From: Klebsiella variicola
GTDB taxonomy: Bacteria; Pseudomonadota; Gammaproteobacteria; Enterobacterales; Enterobacteriaceae
DNA: 64,000 bases
Assembly (NCBI RefSeq): GCF_000828055.2
Contig: NZ_CP010523.2
Location: 4,588,001 to 4,652,000, forward strand
Direction: 5' to 3'
The stretch's first letter is position 1. Every line of letters begins with the position of its first letter. The notes under the pieces were generated by a model. It saw only the letters and a program-made list of their open reading frames with translations. It made no database searches and was not told where the DNA came from. Positions 39,526 through 49,769 of this stretch are shown here, piece after piece. Both the position numbers and the translations under genes were made by a program.

Positions 39526-39555
39526 AAACCAGGCTATAATCAGGCCTGGTTTTTT
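39526..39555 (+). terminator. araBAD terminator containing the polB -10
   Basis: AAACCAGGC / GCCTGGTTT stem followed by TTT, 59 nt past araD. The loop contains TATAAT (39535-39540), a consensus -10 for polB lying 21 nt after the LexA box. Terminator and promoter therefore overlap. Confidence 0.8.
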
Positions 39556-39571
39556 ATCGGCGAGAATACCC

Positions 39572-41929
39572 GTGACCCAGCCACAAGCAGGTTTTTTACT
39601 CACCCGTCACTGGCGGGACACCCCGCAGGGCAGCGAGCTCTCCTTCTGGCTGGCCACCGACGACGGCCCGCTGCAGGTCACGCTGCCGCCGCAGGAGTCC
39701 GTTGCCTTTATCCCCGAAGCGCAGCAGGCGCAGGCTGAACGGCTGCTGCAGGGGGAGAAAGGCTTCCGCTTAGCTCCACTGACCCTGAGAGATTTCCACC
39801 GGCAGCCGGTTGTCGGCCTTTACTGTCGCGCCCATCGTCAATTGATGCGTCTGGAGAAGATGCTCCGCGACAGCGGCGTCACCGTCTACGAGGGTGATAT
39901 CCGTCCGCCGGAGCGCTACCTGATGGAGCGCTTTATTACCGCCCCGGTGTGGGTGGAAGGCAAAACGCGCGGCTCACAGCTGGTCAACGCGCGCATGAAA
40001 CCGAACCCTGACTATCGCCCGCCGCTGAAATGGGTGTCGCTGGATATCGAAACCAGCCGCCACGGCGAGCTGTACTGCATCGGTCTGGAAGGCTGCGGCC
40101 AGCGGGTGGTCTACATGCTGGGCCCCGAACCGGAAACGCCGCCAGACGTCGACTTCGAGCTGGTCTTCATCGCCAGCCGTCCCCTGCTGCTGGAAAAGCT
40201 CAACGCCTGGTTTGCCGAACACGACCCTGACGTGCTGATCGGCTGGAACGTGGTGCAGTTCGATCTGCGGGTCCTGCAAAAGCACGCCGAGCGCTATCGT
40301 ATCCCGCTGCGTCTCGGCCGCGGCAACAGCGAGCTGGAGTGGCGTGAGCACGGTTTTAAGAACGGCGTCTTTTTCGCCCAGGCCAACGGGCGGCTAATTA
40401 TCGACGGCATCGACGCGCTAAAATCCGCGTTCTGGAACTTCTCCTCCTTTTCACTGGAGGCCGTGGCCCGCGAACTGCTGGGTGAAGGTAAAGCCATTGA
40501 CAACCCGTGGGATCGGATGGACGAGATCGATCGCCGCTTCCATGAAGACAAACCGGCGCTGGCGATCTATAACCTGCAGGATTGCGAGCTGGTCACGCGG
40601 ATCTTCCACAAAACGGAGATCATGCCGTTTCTGCTCGAACGGGCGACGGTTAACGGTCTGCCCGCCGATCGCCACGGCGGATCGGTGGCCGCCTTCAGCC
40701 ATCTCTATTTCCCACGCATGCACCGCCTGGGCTACGTGGCGCCGAACCTCGGCGACGTCCCCCCGCAAGCCAGCCCCGGCGGCTACGTGATGGACTCCCG
40801 CCCCGGTCTGTATGACTCGGTGCTGGTGCTGGACTATAAAAGCCTGTATCCGTCGATTATTCGTACCTTTCTAATCGATCCGGTCGGCCTGGTGGAAGGC
40901 CTGGCGCAGCCCGATGATCAGCACAGCATCGAGGGCTTCCTCGGCGCCCGCTTTTCGCGCGACAAACACTGCCTGCCCGGCATCGTCGGGCAGATCTGGC
41001 ACGGCCGCGATGAAGCCAAACGCCAGCATAATAAGCCGCTCTCCCAGGCGCTGAAGATTATCATGAACGCCTTCTACGGCGTGCTGGGCACCAGCGCCTG
41101 CCGCTTCTTCGACCCGCGTCTCGCCTCGTCGATTACCATGCGCGGTCACGCGATCATGCGCCAGACCAAAGCGCTAATTGAAGCCAAAGGCTACGACGTT
41201 ATCTACGGCGATACCGATTCCACCTTCGTCTGGCTGAGACGCCCGCATAGCGAAGCACAGGCAGCGGAGATCGGCCGCGAGCTGGTCAGCGACGTCAATG
41301 CCTGGTGGGCGCAGGAGCTTGGTAAAAGCCAGCTGACCAGCGCCCTGGAGCTGGAGTATGAAACCCACTTCTGCCGCTTTTTAATGCCGACGATCCGCGG
41401 CGCCGATACCGGCAGCAAGAAGCGCTATGCCGGGATGATTCAGGAGGGCGATGCCCAGCGCATGGTGTTCAAGGGGCTGGAGACGGTACGCACCGACTGG
41501 ACGCCGCTAGCCCAGCAGTTTCAACAGGAGTTATACCTGCGCATCTTCCGCAACCAGCCGTATCAGGATTATGTGCGGGAGACTATCGCCAGGCTGATGA
41601 ATGGCGAACTCGACAAGCAGCTGGTTTATCGCAAGCGCCTGCGCCGACCGCTGGCCGAGTATCAACGTAACGTGCCGCCGCACGTGCGCGCCGCGAGGCT
41701 GGCGGATGAACACAACGTGAAGCTTGGGCGGGCGCAGCAGTATCAGCAGCGCGGCACCATCAAATACGTCTGGACCACCAGCGGCCCGGAGCCGGTGGAT
41801 TACCAGCAGTCGCCGCTCGATTACGATCACTATTTAACAAAGCAGTTGCAGCCGGTGGCGGAAGGGATCCTGCCCTTCGTCAACGATGACTTTGCTACAA
41901 TAGTGACAGGACAGCTGGGGCTATTTTAA
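39572..41929 (+). CDS. polB: DNA polymerase II PolB
   Basis: SOS-inducible B-family DNA polymerase with proofreading, used in repair and replication restart. Length is 785 residues from a GTG start (E. coli also uses GTG). The 3'-5' exonuclease motifs are [11 protein letters not shown] (near 154) and the [10 protein letters not shown] region. The polymerase motifs are [10 protein letters not shown] (near 418), [12 protein letters not shown] and [10 protein letters not shown] (near 545), all with intact catalytic aspartates. The upstream LexA box is degenerate in one half. Confidence 0.97.
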   Translation: MTQPQAGFLLTRHWRDTPQGSELSFWLATDDGPLQVTLPPQESVAFIPEAQQAQAERLLQGEKGFRLAPLTLRDFHRQPVVGLYCRAHRQLMRLEKMLRDSGVTVYEGDIRPPERYLMERFITAPVWVEGKTRGSQLVNARMKPNPDYRPPLKWVSLDIETSRHGELYCIGLEGCGQRVVYMLGPEPETPPDVDFELVFIASRPLLLEKLNAWFAEHDPDVLIGWNVVQFDLRVLQKHAERYRIPLRLGRGNSELEWREHGFKNGVFFAQANGRLIIDGIDALKSAFWNFSSFSLEAVARELLGEGKAIDNPWDRMDEIDRRFHEDKPALAIYNLQDCELVTRIFHKTEIMPFLLERATVNGLPADRHGGSVAAFSHLYFPRMHRLGYVAPNLGDVPPQASPGGYVMDSRPGLYDSVLVLDYKSLYPSIIRTFLIDPVGLVEGLAQPDDQHSIEGFLGARFSRDKHCLPGIVGQIWHGRDEAKRQHNKPLSQALKIIMNAFYGVLGTSACRFFDPRLASSITMRGHAIMRQTKALIEAKGYDVIYGDTDSTFVWLRRPHSEAQAAEIGRELVSDVNAWWAQELGKSQLTSALELEYETHFCRFLMPTIRGADTGSKKRYAGMIQEGDAQRMVFKGLETVRTDWTPLAQQFQQELYLRIFRNQPYQDYVRETIARLMNGELDKQLVYRKRLRRPLAEYQRNVPPHVRAARLADEHNVKLGRAQQYQQRGTIKYVWTTSGPEPVDYQQSPLDYDHYLTKQLQPVAEGILPFVNDDFATIVTGQLGLF

Positions 41930-42115
41930 TTTTTTCTCACTCATTCCGCAGGCACAAAAGCCGAAAAATGAAGGGTGCGGAGGAGGTGACGAACGTTCCT
42001 CCATCCAGTAATATAGCGCCCTTTCCATTCCTGGCCCCAATTTTGACGCATCTCCGATTATTCATGGAGATGATCAACTATTGCCTGCAATTAAAGAACA
42101 AAGAGCCGAACACAT

Positions 42116-45022
42116 ATGCCTTTTACACTTGGTCAACGCTGGATTAGCGACACAGAGAGCGAACTAGGATTAGGGACGGTGGTAGCGCTGGATGCGCGCA
42201 TGGTCACTCTCCTTTTCCCCGCCATCGGCGAAAACCGTCTGTACTCTCGCAACGATTCCCCGATCACCCGCGTGATGTTTAACCCGGGCGACACCATTAC
42301 CAGCCATGAAGGCTGGCAGCTCCACGTTGACAAAGTGAATGAAGAGAACGGGCTGCTGTCCTACACCGGTACTCGCCTGGACACCCAGGAAGCGAACGTG
42401 ACTCTGCGTGAAGTGCTGCTCGACAGCAAACTGGTGTTCAGCAAGCCGCAGGACCGCCTGTTTGCCGGTCAAATTGACCGTATGGACCGCTTTGCCCTGC
42501 GCTACCGTGCGCGTAAGTTCCAGAGCGAGCAGTACCGCATGCCGTGGAGCGGCCTGCGCGGCCAGCGCACCAGCCTGATCCCGCATCAGCTGAACATCGC
42601 CCATGACGTGGGCCGTCGTCACGCGCCGCGCGTCCTGCTGGCCGATGAAGTGGGCTTAGGTAAAACCATTGAAGCCGGGATGATCCTGCATCAGCAGCTG
42701 CTCTCCGGCGCCGCCGAGCGCGTGCTGATTGTGGTCCCGGAAACCCTCCAGCACCAGTGGCTGGTGGAAATGCTACGCCGTTTCAACCTGCGTTTCTCGC
42801 TGTTCGACGACGAACGTTACGCCGAAGCGCAGCACGATGCCTACAACCCGTTCGAAACCGAACAGCTGGTGATCTGCTCTTTAGACTTCGTGCGCCGCAG
42901 CAAACAGCGCCTGGAGCATCTGTGCGACGCCGAGTGGGACCTGATGGTGGTCGACGAAGCGCACCACCTGGTGTGGAGCGAAGAGGCGCCGAGCCGTGAA
43001 TATCAGGCCATTGAACAGCTGGCCGAGCGCGTGCCGGGCATCCTGCTGCTGACCGCGACGCCGGAACAGTTGGGGATGGAGAGCCACTTTGCGCGCCTGC
43101 GTCTGCTGGATCCAAACCGCTTCCACGATTTTGCCCAGTTTGTTGAAGAACAACAAAACTACCGCCCGGTCGCCGATGCCGTCGCCCTGCTGCTGGCGGG
43201 CAACACGCTGAGCGATAGCGAACTCAATACCCTTGGCGATCTGATCGGCGAGCAGGATATCGAGCCGCTGCTGCAGGCTGCCAACAGCGATCGCGAAGAC
43301 GCTCAGGCCGCGCGCCAGGAGCTGGTCTCGATGCTGATGGACCGCCACGGCACCAGCCGCGTGCTGTTCCGGAACACCCGTAACGGCGTGAAAGGCTTCC
43401 CGAAACGCGAGCTGCACACCATTCGTCTGCCGCTGCCGACCCAGTACCAGACGGCCATCAAGGTCTCTGGCATCATGGGCGCCCGCAAAACCGCGGAAGA
43501 GCGCGCGCGCGACATGCTCTATCCGGAGCAGATCTATCAGGAATTTGAAGGCGATACCGGCACCTGGTGGAACTTCGACCCGCGCGTCGAGTGGCTGATG
43601 GGCTACCTGACCAGCCATCGCTCGCAGAAGGTCCTGGTGATTTGCGCCAAAGCCGCCACCGCGCTACAGCTGGAGCAGGTGCTGCGCGAGCGCGAAGGCA
43701 TCCGCGCCGCGGTGTTCCATGAAGGGATGTCGATTATCGAACGCGACCGCGCCGCGGCGTGGTTTGCCGAAGAAGACACCGGCGCGCAGGTGTTGCTGTG
43801 CTCCGAAATCGGCTCCGAAGGACGTAACTTCCAGTTCGCCAGCAACCTGGTGATGTTCGACCTGCCATTTAACCCGGATCTGCTGGAGCAGCGTATCGGC
43901 CGTCTCGACCGTATCGGTCAGGCACACGATATCCAGATCCACGTTCCATACCTGGAAAAGACCGCGCAGTCGGTGCTGGTGCGCTGGTATCACGAAGGGC
44001 TCGATGCCTTCGAACATACCTGCCCGACCGGCCGCACCGTCTACGACAGCGTCCATGATGAACTGATCAACTATCTTGCGGCGCCAGAATCCACCGATGG
44101 CTTTGACGATCTGATCAAATCCTGCCGCCAACAGCATGACGCCCTGAAGGCGCAGCTGGAGCAAGGCCGCGACCGTCTGCTGGAGATCCACTCCAACGGC
44201 GGTGAGAAAGCGCAGGCGCTGGCGGAGAGCATCGAAGAGCAGGATGACGACACCAGTCTGATCGCCTTCTCGATGAACCTGTTCGATATCGTCGGCATCA
44301 ACCAGGACGACCGCGGTGAAAACCTGATCGTCCTCACCCCGTCCGACCATATGCTGGTCCCGGATTTCCCGGGCCTGCCGGAAGACGGCTGCACCATCAC
44401 CTTCGAGCGTGACGTGGCGCTGTCGCGTGAAGATGCGCAGTTCATCACCTGGGAACATCCGCTGATCCGCAACGGTCTGGATCTGATCCTCTCCGGCGAT
44501 ACCGGCAGCAGCACCATTTCCCTGCTGAAGAATAAGGCGCTGCCGGTCGGCACCCTGCTGCTGGAGCTGATCTACGTCGTCGAAGCGCAGGCGCCGAAGC
44601 AGCTGCAGCTTAACCGCTTCCTGCCGGCGACCCCGGTTCGCCTGCTGCTGGATAAAAACGGCAACAACCTCGCCGGCCAGGTGGAATTTGAAAGCTTCAA
44701 CCGCCAGCTGAGCGCGGTCAACCGCCACACCGGCAGCAAACTGGTCAACGCGGTGCAGCAGGACGTTCACGCCATTCTGCAACAGGGCGAAGCGCAGATC
44801 GCCAAAGCGGCGCAGGGGCTGATCGACGCAGCGCGTAACGAAGCCGATGAAAAGCTGACGGCGGAGCTGTCGCGTCTGGAAGCGCTGAAGGCGGTGAATC
44901 CGAACATCCGTGACGACGAACTGGCGGCGATCGAAAGCAACCGTCAGCAGGTGATGGATGCGCTGGCGCAGGCCGGATGGCGTCTGGACGCGCTGCGTCT
45001 GATCGTCGTCACCCACCAGTAA
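42116..45022 (+). CDS. rapA: RNA polymerase-associated ATPase RapA
   Basis: Swi2/Snf2-family translocase that binds RNA polymerase and promotes its recycling. The 968 residues match E. coli. Tudor-like N-terminal domains precede the helicase core: Walker [15 protein letters not shown] (near 177), DEAH box VDEAHH (near 280), LLTATPEQ, and C-terminal motifs [14 protein letters not shown] and [12 protein letters not shown] long RapA-specific C-terminal domain follows. Preceded by a 186-nt gap with its own presumed promoter and followed 12 nt later by rluA. Confidence 0.97.
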   Translation: MPFTLGQRWISDTESELGLGTVVALDARMVTLLFPAIGENRLYSRNDSPITRVMFNPGDTITSHEGWQLHVDKVNEENGLLSYTGTRLDTQEANVTLREVLLDSKLVFSKPQDRLFAGQIDRMDRFALRYRARKFQSEQYRMPWSGLRGQRTSLIPHQLNIAHDVGRRHAPRVLLADEVGLGKTIEAGMILHQQLLSGAAERVLIVVPETLQHQWLVEMLRRFNLRFSLFDDERYAEAQHDAYNPFETEQLVICSLDFVRRSKQRLEHLCDAEWDLMVVDEAHHLVWSEEAPSREYQAIEQLAERVPGILLLTATPEQLGMESHFARLRLLDPNRFHDFAQFVEEQQNYRPVADAVALLLAGNTLSDSELNTLGDLIGEQDIEPLLQAANSDREDAQAARQELVSMLMDRHGTSRVLFRNTRNGVKGFPKRELHTIRLPLPTQYQTAIKVSGIMGARKTAEERARDMLYPEQIYQEFEGDTGTWWNFDPRVEWLMGYLTSHRSQKVLVICAKAATALQLEQVLREREGIRAAVFHEGMSIIERDRAAAWFAEEDTGAQVLLCSEIGSEGRNFQFASNLVMFDLPFNPDLLEQRIGRLDRIGQAHDIQIHVPYLEKTAQSVLVRWYHEGLDAFEHTCPTGRTVYDSVHDELINYLAAPESTDGFDDLIKSCRQQHDALKAQLEQGRDRLLEIHSNGGEKAQALAESIEEQDDDTSLIAFSMNLFDIVGINQDDRGENLIVLTPSDHMLVPDFPGLPEDGCTITFERDVALSREDAQFITWEHPLIRNGLDLILSGDTGSSTISLLKNKALPVGTLLLELIYVVEAQAPKQLQLNRFLPATPVRLLLDKNGNNLAGQVEFESFNRQLSAVNRHTGSKLVNAVQQDVHAILQQGEAQIAKAAQGLIDAARNEADEKLTAELSRLEALKAVNPNIRDDELAAIESNRQQVMDALAQAGWRLDALRLIVVTHQ

Positions 45023-45034
45023 CGGAACGCGAAC

Positions 45035-45694
45035 ATGGCGATGGAAAACTACAATCCGCCGCAGGATCCCTGGCTGGTGATCCTGTATCAGGATGAGCAC
45101 ATCATGGTGGTCAACAAGCCGAGCGGCTTGTTGTCCGTACCCGGTCGTCTTGAGGAGCATAAAGACAGCGTGATGACGCGCATTCAGCGCGACTTCCCGC
45201 AGGCCGAATCGGTGCATCGCCTGGATATGGCCACCAGCGGCGTGATTGTGGTGGCGCTGAATAAGGCCGCGGAGCGTGAGCTGAAACGTCAGTTCCGCGA
45301 GCGCGAGCCGAAAAAACAGTACGTCGCCCGCGTCTGGGGCCATCCGCAGCCGGCGGAAGGTCTGGTGGATTTACCGCTGATTTGCGACTGGCCGAACCGG
45401 CCAAAGCAGAAGGTGTGCTACGAAACCGGCAAAGCGGCGCAAACCGAGTATGAGGTGCTGGAGTACGCGGAGGACAACACCGCCCGCGTGCGCCTGAAGC
45501 CGATTACCGGGCGCTCGCATCAGCTGCGCGTGCATATGCTGGCGCTGGGGCATCCGATCCTTGGCGACCGCTTTTACGCCACGCCGGAGGCGCTGGCGAT
45601 GGCCCCGCGTCTGCTGCTGCACGCCGAGACGCTCACCATCACCCACCCTGCCTACGGCAACGCGATGACCTTTCGCGCGCCGGTCGACTTTTAG
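45035..45694 (+). CDS. rluA: Dual-specificity pseudouridine synthase RluA
   Basis: Forms pseudouridine at position 746 of 23S rRNA and position 32 of several tRNAs. The 219 residues match E. coli. The catalytic aspartate is in HRLDMATSG (near residue 64), with ITGRSHQLRVHMLALGHPIL later. It is 12 nt after rapA and probably co-transcribed. The ATG at 45035 matches the E. coli N-terminus; a second ATG two codons later is possible. Confidence 0.97.
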   Translation: MAMENYNPPQDPWLVILYQDEHIMVVNKPSGLLSVPGRLEEHKDSVMTRIQRDFPQAESVHRLDMATSGVIVVALNKAAERELKRQFREREPKKQYVARVWGHPQPAEGLVDLPLICDWPNRPKQKVCYETGKAAQTEYEVLEYAEDNTARVRLKPITGRSHQLRVHMLALGHPILGDRFYATPEALAMAPRLLLHAETLTITHPAYGNAMTFRAPVDF

Positions 45695-45699
45695 GATGT

Positions 45700-45724
45700 C
45701 CCCGGTAGCGCCTTGCCGCCGGGG
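45700..45724. terminator. Hairpin between convergent rluA and citX
   Basis: CCCCGG / CCGGGG stem with a 13-nt GC-rich loop, directly after the rluA stop and 13 nt before the citX 3' end. No T-tract; probable bidirectional transcript end. Confidence 0.5.
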
Positions 45725-45736
45725 AATACTGACCCG

Positions 45737-46276
45737 TTAGTCGCGGGCAAACCACGCATCAATCATCTGCTCAACGCGCGCCACGACGAGATCGGTGTCG
45801 TGGCGACGGCTGCGCGCGCAGGCGTGCGCCGGCTCATCACACAGCAGACAGCGGCGCTGCGACTCACCCAGCGACTGACGTCCCACCTGCCCGTTGTGTG
45901 GGCAGATCACATCGATATCCCACAGGCGTCCCAGCGGATGGCTCTGCTCCAGCGTGCTGCACATCGCTTTGATTTCGCTGGCCGGGTGCGCCACGCACCA
46001 CAGCGCTTCGGGCCCGGTCGGCAACCACAGCACCTGACGATCCAGCGCTTGCCAGCGGTGCTTCCACAGCAGCTGGTCGCAGGCCTGGAGGGCAACGCCC
46101 ATCATGTTGCGATAGCGAATGCTGTCTTTCACCGCCCCCGGGGTCACCAGGGTCAGGGAAATAACAGGCTGCTGATAATGGGCCAGCCAGTCAGCCTGGC
46201 GGGCTGCACGCTGCTCTTTCGCCGCCAGCAATGCATCGATGCTGACGCCCGCCTGGGCGGGAGTATCCACTGACAT
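45737..46276 (-). CDS. citX: Apo-citrate lyase phosphoribosyl-dephospho-CoA transferase CitX
   Basis: CitX attaches the phosphoribosyl-dephospho-CoA prosthetic group, made by CitG, to the citrate lyase acyl carrier subunit CitD. The ATG at 46276 (179 residues) has GGAGAGG just upstream; a longer reading adds 16 unsupported residues. Family motifs are SHPLGRLWDIDVICP (near 113) and RRCLLCDEPAHACARS with three cysteines (near 147-154). It follows citW on the same strand after a 179-nt gap. Its partners (citC-G) are not here. The citX-citW pairing next to a two-component system matches the known K. pneumoniae citWX/citYZ locus. Confidence 0.93.
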   Translation of the reverse strand: MSVDTPAQAGVSIDALLAAKEQRAARQADWLAHYQQPVISLTLVTPGAVKDSIRYRNMMGVALQACDQLLWKHRWQALDRQVLWLPTGPEALWCVAHPASEIKAMCSTLEQSHPLGRLWDIDVICPHNGQVGRQSLGESQRRCLLCDEPAHACARSRRHDTDLVVARVEQMIDAWFARD

Positions 46277-46386
46277 TAATTCCTCTCCTACATATGATAA
46301 ATGCGACAGCGCCTGGGCTGTCATGATGATGGATGCGATAGCCGATCGCGCGCTGATTGTAACGCTAAATGCGGAGCATTTAGGAT

Positions 46387-46415
46387 ACAGAACGCAGATA
46401 TTTTCTGCGTTCTGT
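46387..46415 (-). terminator. Hairpin in the citW-citX gap
   Basis: A perfect 12-bp stem (ACAGAACGCAGA / TCTGCGTTCTGT) with a 5-nt loop, 41 nt past citW. No strong T-tract on the minus strand. It may reduce readthrough into citX or protect the citW mRNA end. Confidence 0.5.
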
Positions 46416-46455
46416 AGCGGAAAATGGCAGATTTATCGCTTAGCGCAGCGTTTAA

Positions 46456-47820
46456 TCACGCCAGATAGTGGCTGAGGAACAGCAGTCCCAGCGAGACATT
46501 TATCGCCCCGCCGATGCGGGTAGCGATCTGCGCGAACGGCATCAGGCTCATGCGGTTACCGGCGGTCAGGATCGCCACATCGCCGGTGCCGCCCTGCCCG
46601 CTCTGGCAACAGGAGACAATCGCCACATCGATCGGGTGCATCCCTATTTTTTTACCCACAAAGAACCCGGTCGCCACCAGCGCCGAGACGGTACTGACAA
46701 TCACCAGCAGGTTGGTCAGCGTGAAGGCGTTTACCAGTTCCTGCCACGGGGTGATCGCCACGCCGACGGCAAAGAGGATCGGGTAAGTCACCGCGGTGCG
46801 GAAGAATTTATACACCATCTGCGATCCCTCCTGCAGGCGTGGAGAAACCACGTTAGCCAGCTTTAACAGCACCGCGAGGAACAGCATGCCCACCGGCGCC
46901 GGCAGGCCAATCAGTTTGTGGCCAAGCATCCCCATCATATACAGCAGCACCGCCAGCAGCGCGCCGGAGGCCAGGGTCCCGACGTCGGTTTTGCCGCTCA
47001 CACCTTCGCTCTCGCCGAGGCTACGGGTTTCATTGCTGCGGTTCGGCATCAGTTGCCCTTCACCGGTGAGATGCGGAGAACGCTTGCCGAGCTGGTTGAG
47101 GCAGCCGGAGATAACGATCGCCGTCAGACTGCCGAGCATCACCATCGGCAATATCCGGCCCAGCGCCACGCCCTGCTCCATATGCATCAGCGCGGCGTAA
47201 CCCATTGACAGCGGGATCGCCCCTTCCCCCACGCCACCGGCCATGATCGGCAGCACGATAAAGAAGAACACCTGGAACGGCTCCATGCCCAGCAGCGTGC
47301 CGACGCCGATGCCCACCAGCATGCCGACCACTTCGCCACACAGCATCGGGAAGAAGATCTTCAGAAAGCCCTGAATCAGCGTGGTGCGGTTCATACTCAT
47401 GATGCTGCCGACGATGATGCAGCAGATGTAGAGATAGAGGATATTGGTGGATTTATAGAATTTGGTGGTGGATTCCACGACCACATCCGGCAGCAGACCG
47501 TAGTGGACCAGCGCGGAAGGAATAAAAGTGGCGCAGATCGCCGCCGCGCCGAGTTTTCCCAGCACCGGCAGGCGCTTACCAAACTCGCCGCAGGCGAAGC
47601 CAAAGAAAGCCAGGGTGGCCACCATCACCACGATATCGCTCGGCAGTTTACCGCCAAGGCAGTCGAGGGCAATCAGCCCCCCGGCCAGTAAAAACAGCGG
47701 CAGCGGGACGATCCCTACCTTCCAGTTATCCATGATGTGCCACCAGCGCTGCTTCAGCGTGGTTTTCGGCGTATTGATCGGTTCAAGGGTTGCAGAGAAT
47801 GCATTGTCTGTGGTGCTCAT
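46456..47820 (-). CDS. citW: Citrate/acetate antiporter CitW (2-hydroxycarboxylate transporter family)
   Basis: Inner-membrane transporter of the 2HCT family. CitW of K. pneumoniae is known as a citrate/acetate exchanger serving citrate fermentation. The ATG at 47820 (454 residues) has AGGG 8 nt upstream; an ATG nine codons earlier lacks a ribosome site. About 11 hydrophobic segments and the two reentrant-loop GGxG motifs of the family are visible: [13 protein letters not shown] (near 195) and CQSGQGGTGDVAIL (near 412). The conserved arginine region is TRIGG near the C-terminus. Divergent from citY; followed by citX. The name rests on locus and family; CimH-like relatives also exchange malate. 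Confidence 0.9.
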   Translation of the reverse strand: MSTTDNAFSATLEPINTPKTTLKQRWWHIMDNWKVGIVPLPLFLLAGGLIALDCLGGKLPSDIVVMVATLAFFGFACGEFGKRLPVLGKLGAAAICATFIPSALVHYGLLPDVVVESTTKFYKSTNILYLYICCIIVGSIMSMNRTTLIQGFLKIFFPMLCGEVVGMLVGIGVGTLLGMEPFQVFFFIVLPIMAGGVGEGAIPLSMGYAALMHMEQGVALGRILPMVMLGSLTAIVISGCLNQLGKRSPHLTGEGQLMPNRSNETRSLGESEGVSGKTDVGTLASGALLAVLLYMMGMLGHKLIGLPAPVGMLFLAVLLKLANVVSPRLQEGSQMVYKFFRTAVTYPILFAVGVAITPWQELVNAFTLTNLLVIVSTVSALVATGFFVGKKIGMHPIDVAIVSCCQSGQGGTGDVAILTAGNRMSLMPFAQIATRIGGAINVSLGLLFLSHYLA

Positions 47821-48143
47821 AAATTCAGCCCTGTCGTTATTATTCATTTTCAGCGTAAAGGGACAGCGGCGTCGTTAATGTGAAGCTCCCCAGATTAAAA
47901 AAGAAGTTTTAATGGTCACTATGGTTTTTATGGTTTCTATTCACGGAACCGCTAAGGGGTGATATATCTCTGATTTATTATTGTGGTTTTTATGGTTTTT
48001 ATTCTCCCTGACGCGTTATTTCCGCTGAGTCCCCCGCCGACAGCCAGCGCCTGCGCAGGCGATCACAACTTCTTCTTAACATTTACGTCACGTGACAGAA
48101 AAATGATAGAGTGCCGGTATGGTGAATACGCAGTACGGGACCT
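47821..48143. promoter_or_regulatory. citW-citY divergent control region
   Basis: A 323-nt gap between divergent genes. It holds two near-identical 17-bp T-rich repeats (separate entry) and a 10-bp palindrome GTCACGTGAC (48087-48096) 47 nt before citY. The region around 47,900-48,000 is AT-rich. It is likely the target of the CitZ response regulator and possibly of CRP. Confidence 0.6.
47920..47998. repeat. Pair of 17-bp direct repeats, candidate CitZ sites
   Basis: TATGGTTTTTATGGTTT (47920-47936) and TGTGGTTTTTATGGTTT (47982-47998) differ at one base and start 62 bp apart. Each is itself a tandem of a 9-bp-spaced TGGTTT unit. The pattern suggests paired regulator-binding sites, with CitZ as the obvious candidate. 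No experimental consensus is applied here. Confidence 0.6.
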
Positions 48144-49769
48144 ATGAAGCTCTCTTTTCAATATAAGCTGTTTATTTCGCTGGTCGCCTTTTTCTCGGTC
48201 CTCTTTATAGCGCTGGGCATTTATTATTATTTTGACGCCAGCCGCCAGCTGTATCAGGAGATGAGTGGCCGGGCCAAAATTCAGGCTGAAGAGATAGCCC
48301 TGATGCCAAATTTGCGTCAGCAGGTCAGCCAGCACGATCCGCAGGCGATCCGGGCGTTTATGCAGCAAATCGCCGCCCATAGCGACGCCAGTTTTATCGT
48401 CATCGGCGATCGGCAGGGCGTGCATCTGTTTCACTCCGTCCATCCGGAGTGGGTTGGCACGCGGCTGGTCGGCGGCGACAATCAGGCGGTGCTGGAGGGG
48501 CACTCCATCACCACCATTCGCAAAGGCGGCCTCGGCGTCTCACTGCGCAGCAAAACGCCCATCGTCGATGACGAGGGGCAGGTGATCGGCATTGTCTCCG
48601 TTGGCTACCTCACCAGCTATCTCGACAGCATCACGCTGACCAAAGTGATCAATATTTTTATCGCCGCCATCCTGCTGCTCATCGCCCTGTTTATCTTCTC
48701 CTGGTACTTTACCCGCAGCATCAAGAAGCAGATTTTTTCGCTCGAGCCGCGGGAGATCGGCCTGCTGGTACGTCAGCAAAAGGCAATGATGGAGTCGATC
48801 TTTGAAGGGGTGATCGTCATCGATCACCAGCGGCGCATTGAGGTGATTAATCATGCCGCCCGCAGCCTGCTGGGGCTCAGCCAGCCTGCCCGTCAGCTGC
48901 GCGGCCAGTCAATCGACAGCGTCATTTCGCCGCAGCCGTTTTTCGCCAGCGGCGACATGCTCGAGCGTGACACTCATGACGAGCTGTGCCGCTTCAACCA
49001 GCTGACCGTGCTCGCCAGCCGGGTGCGCATTATGCTGGAGAATACGCTGCAGGGCTGGGTGATCACCTTCCGCGACCGCAACGAAATCAATGCCCTCACC
49101 GCCCAGCTCAGCCAGGTGAAGCGCTATGTCGACAACCTGCGCATCATGCGCCACGAACAGCTCAACCGGATGACCACCCTCTCCGGTCTGCTGCATATGG
49201 GTCACTATGACGAAGCGATCCGCTATATTCAGGCCCAGTCGGAGCATGCCCAGGAGCTGCTGGACTTCATCTCCTCGCACTTCCACTCGCCGACGCTGTG
49301 CGGCCTGCTGTTGGGCAAAGCGACCCGCGCCCGCGAAAAAGGCGTGGTCCTGAGCTTCGACCCGGCCTGTCGTATCGATCGTCCGCTGCCGTCGCTAAAG
49401 GAATCCGAACTGATCTCCATCATCGGCAACCTGCTGGATAACGCCATCGAAGCCACGCAGCGCGCCGAGCTGCCGCACGAGCCGGTGGAAGTGCTGATTC
49501 AGCTCAACGCCCGGGAACTGATCATCGAAGTGGCTGACCGCGGCGTCGGCATTCGTCCCGATATTCGCGACCGCATTTTTGAACGCGGCGTGACCACCAA
49601 AACCCGTGGCGATCACGGCATTGGTCTGTATCTTATTGAACATTATGTCACTCAGGCGGGCGGCACCATCGAAGTCGCCGACAACGCGCCGCGGGGAACC
49701 ATCTTCACCCTGTTTATCCCGGCCGACGCGCCCGCCTGTCCGCAAACGGAGGCCCACAATGCATCATGA
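48144..49769 (+). CDS. citY: Sensor histidine kinase CitY (CitA/DcuS family)
   Basis: Membrane sensor kinase, probably for citrate or a related carboxylate. The 541 residues show TM1 (about 7-29), a periplasmic Cache/PAS domain (about 30-167), TM2 (about 168-188), a cytoplasmic PAS domain (about 205-315), the phosphoacceptor H337 in IMRHEQLNRM, and the ATPase motifs N (NLLDNAIEA), G1 (DRGVGI) and G2 (GDHGIGLYLI). It overlaps citZ by 11 nt and is divergent from citW, as in the known K. pneumoniae citYZ pair. The ribosome site is weak (GGA 3 nt before ATG). Confidence 0.92.
   Translation: MKLSFQYKLFISLVAFFSVLFIALGIYYYFDASRQLYQEMSGRAKIQAEEIALMPNLRQQVSQHDPQAIRAFMQQIAAHSDASFIVIGDRQGVHLFHSVHPEWVGTRLVGGDNQAVLEGHSITTIRKGGLGVSLRSKTPIVDDEGQVIGIVSVGYLTSYLDSITLTKVINIFIAAILLLIALFIFSWYFTRSIKKQIFSLEPREIGLLVRQQKAMMESIFEGVIVIDHQRRIEVINHAARSLLGLSQPARQLRGQSIDSVISPQPFFASGDMLERDTHDELCRFNQLTVLASRVRIMLENTLQGWVITFRDRNEINALTAQLSQVKRYVDNLRIMRHEQLNRMTTLSGLLHMGHYDEAIRYIQAQSEHAQELLDFISSHFHSPTLCGLLLGKATRAREKGVVLSFDPACRIDRPLPSLKESELISIIGNLLDNAIEATQRAELPHEPVEVLIQLNARELIIEVADRGVGIRPDIRDRIFERGVTTKTRGDHGIGLYLIEHYVTQAGGTIEVADNAPRGTIFTLFIPADAPACPQTEAHNAS

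Noticed and set aside
43664..45343. A 559-codon ORF antisense to rapA
   Set aside because: It is a shadow of the rapA frame caused by high GC and codon bias; no domain or start signal.
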